In this document: positions 58,536 to 64,000 of the stretch, piece by piece
How the letters are laid out: each line of letters opens with the position of its first letter
How positions within the stretch are numbered: the first letter of the stretch is position 1
Assembly (NCBI GenBank): GCA_019055375.1
Contig: JAHQIW010007320.1
Span: forward strand, 62,001 to 126,000
Direction: 5' to 3'
Source of the DNA: Parelaphostrongylus tenuis
Taxonomy: Eukaryota; Nematoda; Chromadorea; Rhabditida; Metastrongylidae
Length of the DNA stretch: 64,000 bases
The notes under the pieces: model-generated
The model's database searches: none
What the model was told of the DNA's origin: nothing
What the model saw: only the letters and a program-made list of their open reading frames with translations
Program-made: the position numbers and the translations under genes

Positions 58536-59455
58536 AGAGGAAAATATACGCTTTTGGAATCACGGCTTTTTAGAGGCCTTTCTCTCTCAAAAAACCTGTC
58601 CCTCCAAAAAGTTTGGTGAATTTAATGGCGCCTTTTTTGGTTTACGAATATTTTTTCTTATTGCGTAGTAGCAGCGAATAAGGTGTTACGTTTCACACTC
58701 AATTACATTGTATGCTTGACTGGCGTCTGTGGATGGGTTTTCGTTGAATTATTGGTAGTCATTCGATAGTGCAAATCTTAAAAATTCTGATGATCAAAGT
58801 ATATTCTAAGAAAGCTTACACAGAGCGCTGTTAGAGGGGAAAGTAGCGAATTCAATTATTTACCTCTTCGAAATTGCGCGTTAAGTGAAAGACACGCGAT
58901 GTTCGTTATTCATTCAAATATATTTCTCGTTTAGAGATTTTCCTAGGTTTTTTGAATTCAAATGGCAGAATAGAGTTTGTTCTACCGTACTATAGATGCA
59001 AACTTTTTCTGTTCCATTTCACCAGATAAACCAGCCATGAAGTGCATGCAACGAGCTAATTACTTTGACAACGAGATAATTACATTGAGGGCGAAACATG
59101 ACTTTCTTCGTGTTCTTAAAGTTTTTTTCCAGAAAACAGTTTTAGTGCTGAAGTTTTCGAGATTAGAGCTATCGCATGACCACCAAGCATCTGGCGAAAG
59201 CCCACCCACTGGTTCCCGCCCAACAAGCAAAGTAAAGTGAGTGTGAACATACTATGATTCTCGCCGATACAACGCAGTAAAAAGTTTTGATGAACCAAGC
59301 ACATTTAAATTTCCCGAGATATGAGCTCTCTACAAGTTACTGGAAGTTTGCAAAAGAGCTCTTCCAACGAGAATCGAGAAAACTATGTATTTGAAAAAAT
59401 GGATACATATTATACCGTTCTTTTCGAGTGTTTTCTGAAGACCACGCTCAAATTT
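58536..59455. repeat. Repeat D block
   Basis: Cores near 58,750 (tagtcattcgatagtgcaaa) and 59,155 (cgagattagagctatcgcat), with linked blocks ending gcagtaaaaagttttgatga near 59,275. Confidence 0.55.
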
Positions 59456-59459
59456 CAAC

Positions 59460-59769
59460 ATATCTTATAATTGTTATCTGGATCAACTTGTCATGTGGTC
59501 TGTTAAATGGGCACTGTACAGCCCGAATCAAGTGTTAGTGCGGAAAACTGCTGTTCTAGTAATTTTCACTTGACAGCAGTGCAATGTAAATTGTCCGTCG
59601 TCGCTAACTTTTAGTGTGGGGGCTGGAGCATCTACAGAGGATTGGCTAAATGACGAAGGGTTCTGCCCGTCAAACGAGACCGAAAGGTCTAAACACGTTT
59701 ATCGGGCTGTACAAGAGTCCATTTAAAGGACCACATGACAAGTTGGCTTAGATAGCAATTATAAGATAT
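59460..59769. mobile_element. MITE-C, complete copy with terminal inverted repeats
   Basis: The left end atatcttataattgttatct, with caacttgtcatgtggtc and gtacagcccgaatcaagtgt, mirrors the right end (tcgggctgtacaagagtcca, gaccacatgacaagttggct, caattataagatat). Arms are about 75 bases and the whole element is about 310 bp. The interior supplies the segment found inverted at 1-125. No coding capacity. Its driver transposase is not visible in the window. Confidence 0.85.
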
Positions 59770-60620
59770 ATTAAAAATGGATACATTCCAGCCGAAAAGG
59801 GTCAAAATTTCACTTAATCTTTTATTTAACCCTTCCAGTAAGTTACCATACCACAGAAAAAGCTGGCCATCTTCATCTTGATATGCTACGTCGGTGAGCA
59901 AATCGCTTTCAAGTAAAGATCATGCCTAACTAACTTGTTGGTTGATGATCGCTTCCGAAGTTGGTGTTTACTTCTTTACAATTCTTTTCGGGGAGCATTT
60001 CACGTCATCTTAACCTAATGTGTTCACTATTAGTATCAATAGATAAGCATCATCGACTGCTACATTTCTGGAAAGTAGAATTCAACAAAAAACCATGTTT
60101 TATACGTCTTTATTCAATCATGTGCATGGAACAAAATTGAAGCAGTTTAATCCTTTGCAGACGATGAGAATTATTTTAACCCACGAAATTTTGAAGGTCT
60201 TTTTTTGCTGGGAAAAGCTTTCTTTGCTAAAATTTTAGTAGTCATTCAAAAACCCAAACCTTGAAAATTTCAACACTGTGCTTGTTTTTTGAGGGAAACT
60301 TTTTTTTTTAGTGCGCTGTAGCAGCAAGAATAAATTTATGTTTCATAGACGGTTTGCTTTGTTTGTTCTGCTAAGGTCTGTGTTCCTTTACAGTGAACTA
60401 TTCTGGTACTCATTCGATAGCACAGATCTTAAAAATTTAAAGTTGGGTTTGGTTTCTGAGAAAGCCTCCTTAGAGCGTTGTAAGAGCAAAAAGAAATTTG
60501 TGTTTAACAATCGAAGTTTTCTCCGCACATGACGATTTTGTGCGCAAGCGCATGAGCGTATAGGAAAAATTATGTAGCATCAAATTGCTGTAGAAACGTA
60601 AAGCCTTATCTTAGACTAAA
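59770..60620. repeat. Repeat D block
   Basis: Cores at about 60,240 (agtcattcaaaaacccaaac) and 60,405 (ctcattcgatagcacagatc), with the linked gtgcgctgtagcagcaagaa block at 60,312. The 73-codon frame at 60,311 is repeat-borne. Confidence 0.5.
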
Positions 60621-63310
60621 AAGTTCTGCAGTATATAACGAACATCGTGCACTACGTGTGAAATCGATTATGCTGTCGTCCGCAAAGAGTTAATATCAGA
60701 AGGATCAGAATTAAGAAACTGATGAAACGGTGAGATCGAATGAAGACAAATACTCGTGTATGATAAAGTGCATTCCAACGCATCAGTCTGGCTCAATTTT
60801 TCAAATCATCCACTGAGGAAAATCCCAACATAATCAACTTGAAATCTAACCATGCTGCTTAACGATACAACGAGAAGTTGACCTAGCTCTTTCCTCTTGA
60901 ATAATTTTTCTTCACAGATTTTCTTTTATCTGGATTTCAAATTCTCTTTCGCACTCTAATATTGTTACAGAGACAAAGAAGTCTATGATGTCTATGATAA
61001 AAACGATAATCAATGAAGAAAAAAGAATGATGAATAGATAGAAATGAAGGAAAAACTACTATAGCTAAACTATCGACAAAGCGGTAGCGTGGGAGATGAA
61101 GGCAAATAAAAATGAGAAATGAAAGCGGAGGAATTAAATAGAATTTCTATCACATGGCAGTCATAAGGCAAAGTATGGTCAAATTTATGTCCGTAAAACA
61201 TCAACATTCCAGCAGATGTTCGTGCCGTCCGAGCGGATAAAGAATAATGATTGCCATTTATCTCATCGCAGATCGTTATAAGGATATAAAACCATCATCA
61301 AAAAGCCGCATACTTTGCATACCAAAAGTAACGTGTGCTTTTCAGCACTTTTTCATCTTCTTTTCAGCAATTTTAGCCGGCATTCAGCTATTTTACTAGA
61401 ATTTTTCTAGATTTCAGTTCTCTTTTCAAGTGATTTTGGCCGGGTGAAAGCTGTCCTCTCAATTGATTGCTCGCCAACATCAGTTACGCAGCCCTAATCC
61501 TTGAATGTTGCTCTTATCTCCATTTTTCGCAAAAATTTTTGTCAGTCAAGTATCGGCAGGACCATCAGCGATCCTTAGAAGTAGAGTTTCCTTGTTGGCA
61601 GCAATAATCAAAAAGTCAAAGTTCTGCATATCATTAGAATCAAAAACGACAAAAGCAAAAATTCGATAAGAATATCATAAGAATAAACTTAATCGGTATC
61701 AAACTGTTTCTAAGGTGGCTGTGAACAATCCTGACTCGACGGTGTTTGAGAAAAACCAAGCAAAACAGAAAACCAAAGAGATCAGTTTCTATATTTGGTC
61801 ATTTTCCGGGTTCAGTTGCGCAGCACATGTGATTTCTATGTTATTGCGGCTCGAACGAGTTCACGTTTGTGTGTAAAAGTCGGCAAACAGCTTAGGGCAT
61901 ATTTTATCGAACTGACGAATCCGCTTTCTGTTGGAGAGTACTAGAAAACTTTTCAAGAATCTCTTTTGATATAGCTCAAATTTTGCCTAGATCTCAATAA
62001 AGTCATTTTTTTATTGCTCAACATGTCACCGTAATGAAATAAATGGATATTGATCATCGACACTCAACGAGACTCAAAAAGTGGGAATCACGATTATAAG
62101 GCCGATTCTGATCTTCGATATTTCAATAAACAAGTAATTAGTTTTATTTTATGAACACTCAGTGGCCCGAGCCGACGCGAGTGGAGTCTGCATTCCTCTC
62201 GTTACGTTCAAAACAGGCGATTGTCTGCTGGTTTTAGAGAATCGCTGAACACCATATCTTTTTTCCAGCATCTTCGTGAAGTCTAGTAGATCTTCATAAT
62301 GTGGAATCCAGTTGCTGACAGAACTTGCTGATCGCCGATTGTCGTCTGGAAACACCACGTGCGGCGTTCATATGATTTTTAATACGTGGAAGTGTTCTCC
62401 AATCTTTAATCGTTGGCGCCGCCGGTCTGAGCATTGGATTCCTGCTGTTGCCACATGATATGGGAAACTCACAGTATCGTCCCTCATCATGAAAATCACG
62501 GGAAGACACTATGCCAAATCTGAGATATTCATCGGTCTTTTAAGTCAGCGAAGCTCACTAAAGTATCCTGATGCAGACAAATAGAGATCGTACGGATTTC
62601 CGCTTAGATTTAGATAACTTCTGTCGATTCAGGCAATACAGAGAAGATTTGTCCTATTACTAGTTCGGATTCTAAAAATAGAATTGAATATTATGGTTGC
62701 GCGTATGTAATCGATCGTTTGAAGCCCACCACATGCAGAACATTTGAATTTTTGTATGATAATTGAATAAGTGGTGGAGGTACGGTATGATAATCAATTT
62801 CACATCTCTCCTGGGGAATCTTCACAATCAACAATGAGTTACTCTTATATTCGACTGGTTTGTAAAACCTTATCATAAACATTTATTATAGTCAGAAAGA
62901 ATGTTTCAAGGCATTTCGAACTTGGTACGTTAGTGGCTAACGTACGCTTAAAGGGTCTCGCCCGCCTCATCGAGCCACAGGCCCTGCAGGTTACTTATAG
63001 GACGGGGAAACGCTGATACGGTGAAATAACGTGAAATTGTGATAGTTTACCCTGTTTTTTACTTCCTCAAATGCCACAGAAAATTTCAAATCAAATGGGA
63101 AGCGATTGGATCCTCGTCCATTTGCATTTGTTCGATCCGTAACTATTATATCTACAGTCCTTTATGAAATCTAACGTCACGTGCTTTTAGTGGAAAACTA
63201 TAACTATATATGGACCATGTTTTGATGCGGGACGTACATTACGAGTCCATGTGATCTCTGCTCGGTGGTCGCCTTTTGAGTAATTCAATGAAGTTCTTTC
63301 AAAAAGCGGT
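60621..63310. other. Long stretch without recognised genes
   Basis: Minus-strand frames at 62,149-62,509 look moderately protein-like but match no family I know. No repeat from elsewhere in the window was found here. Confidence 0.35.
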
Positions 63311-63314
63311 AAAT

Positions 63315-63495
63315 ATCTTGAATGTTAATCTTTGTGCTTGACGCGATTGAAATTTGGTTTTAGTAATTTTTTAGCAGAGTAATGGAGGTGTATGCCTGGC
63401 TAGATTGTGGACAACCTGATAATTCCAGGCTCTAAAGAAGGCGAGACTGCCGAAAAGTCAGCTGTTTGAATAAATAGTGTTATTGAACCTTGTAT
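63315..63495 (+). mobile_element. Penelope-like element 3' tail fragment
   Basis: Parallels 21,310-21,490: ctttgtgcttgacgcgattg and aaattt, then agagtaatggaggtgt, ctggctagattgtggacaa, gctctaaagaaggcgagact and gccgaaaagtcagctgtttg. Only 3' untranslated sequence is present. The remainder to 64,000 shows nothing recognisable. Confidence 0.75.
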
Positions 63496-64000
63496 CTGGC
63501 TTAAGAAAAAAATAAAGAAAACTAAAGACATTCCTCTTATAACGTCCATTTTCTACAATTTCAATAATATATTTTCGACTATGAATATGTTTGATTCCAG
63601 AGAATTTTTTTTGTTGCATGGGAAAAAAGGATTGAAGCATGTGTCCTAAGAGATGGTACATCCTTGCCACCACTGCACGCCATCAGTGCCACTAGTTCAT
63701 GTCGATTTACTTATTTGTCGTATAAGAGACAAATGACTAGAATATGATCATGATATAAGATCATTTTGATGTATTTAATAGCCATGGATAATCTGAGTTG
63801 TGCTAAAATCTGGAGAGTTATTTGACTTGTTGAGCAAAAATCAACCTATATTGATCATAAATACACCAAATTGAAGCACACAAGGTGACGAGAACAAGTT
63901 CGGTGTTGTGAAAAAAATTTCATGAACAATTTTTGTTTTTGGAACGAATACCGTATTGAAACGAGCTTAGCAATAAGGGAGAAATTCATGACGTCACAAA

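Overview
The window is eukaryotic and reads as nematode DNA, most likely a strongylid-type (clade V) worm. This is inferred from AT-rich DNA with short exons, phase-consistent GT..AG introns and TTTTCAG-style splice acceptors, mariner and RTE remnants, and a gene of a membrane-protein family that nematodes carry. There is no bacterial-style gene organisation, and most long open frames are chance or repeat-borne.

Two host genes can be modelled. On the minus strand (35,996 down to 31,579) lies a multi-exon homologue of the dual oxidase maturation factor (DUOXA/NIP; doxa-1 in C. elegans). Nearly all of it can be assembled exon by exon with matching intron phases, but one transmembrane exon carries an apparent 4-base frameshift in a (TTTG)3 run. 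On the plus strand (1,795-4,545) a four-exon, all-phase-0 model encodes two C2H2-type zinc fingers. There is also a decayed histone H4 pseudogene (about 29.3-29.5 kb) and an unassigned exon-like stretch (29.86-30.3 kb).

The rest is a dense graveyard of mobile DNA. It holds two Penelope-like retroelement 3' halves in head-to-head inverted arrangement with a GIY-YIG domain (19.7-21.6 kb) and a third 3' tail at 63.3 kb. An RTE-type LINE lies at 6.1-7.9 kb. There are mariner-like transposases of at least three lineages (10.3, 18.5, 22.2, 24.1, 50.2 and 56.8 kb) and an irritans-type mariner MITE with TA duplication (36.9 kb). Two tRNA-derived SINE-like families recur, here called SINE-A with five copies and SINE-B with five copies, two of them foldbacks. 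A terminal-inverted-repeat MITE family (MITE-C) has a complete copy at 59.5 kb, and a strongly diverged repeat of roughly 175 bp (repeat D) recurs in blocks. A 1.25 kb inverted repeat lies at 24.8-26.1 kb.

Layout: 1-4.5 kb zinc-finger gene with repeats; 4.9-12.9 kb LINE, repeat D, SINE-A and mariner; 13-18.5 kb nothing recognisable; 18.5-27.3 kb mariner, Penelope, SINE, microsatellite and inverted repeat; 27.3-31.5 kb H4 pseudogene and unassigned exons; 31.6-36.0 kb DUOXA gene with SINE-B copies in its introns; 36.5-64 kb scattered MITEs, SINEs, mariners and repeat D between long unrecognised stretches.
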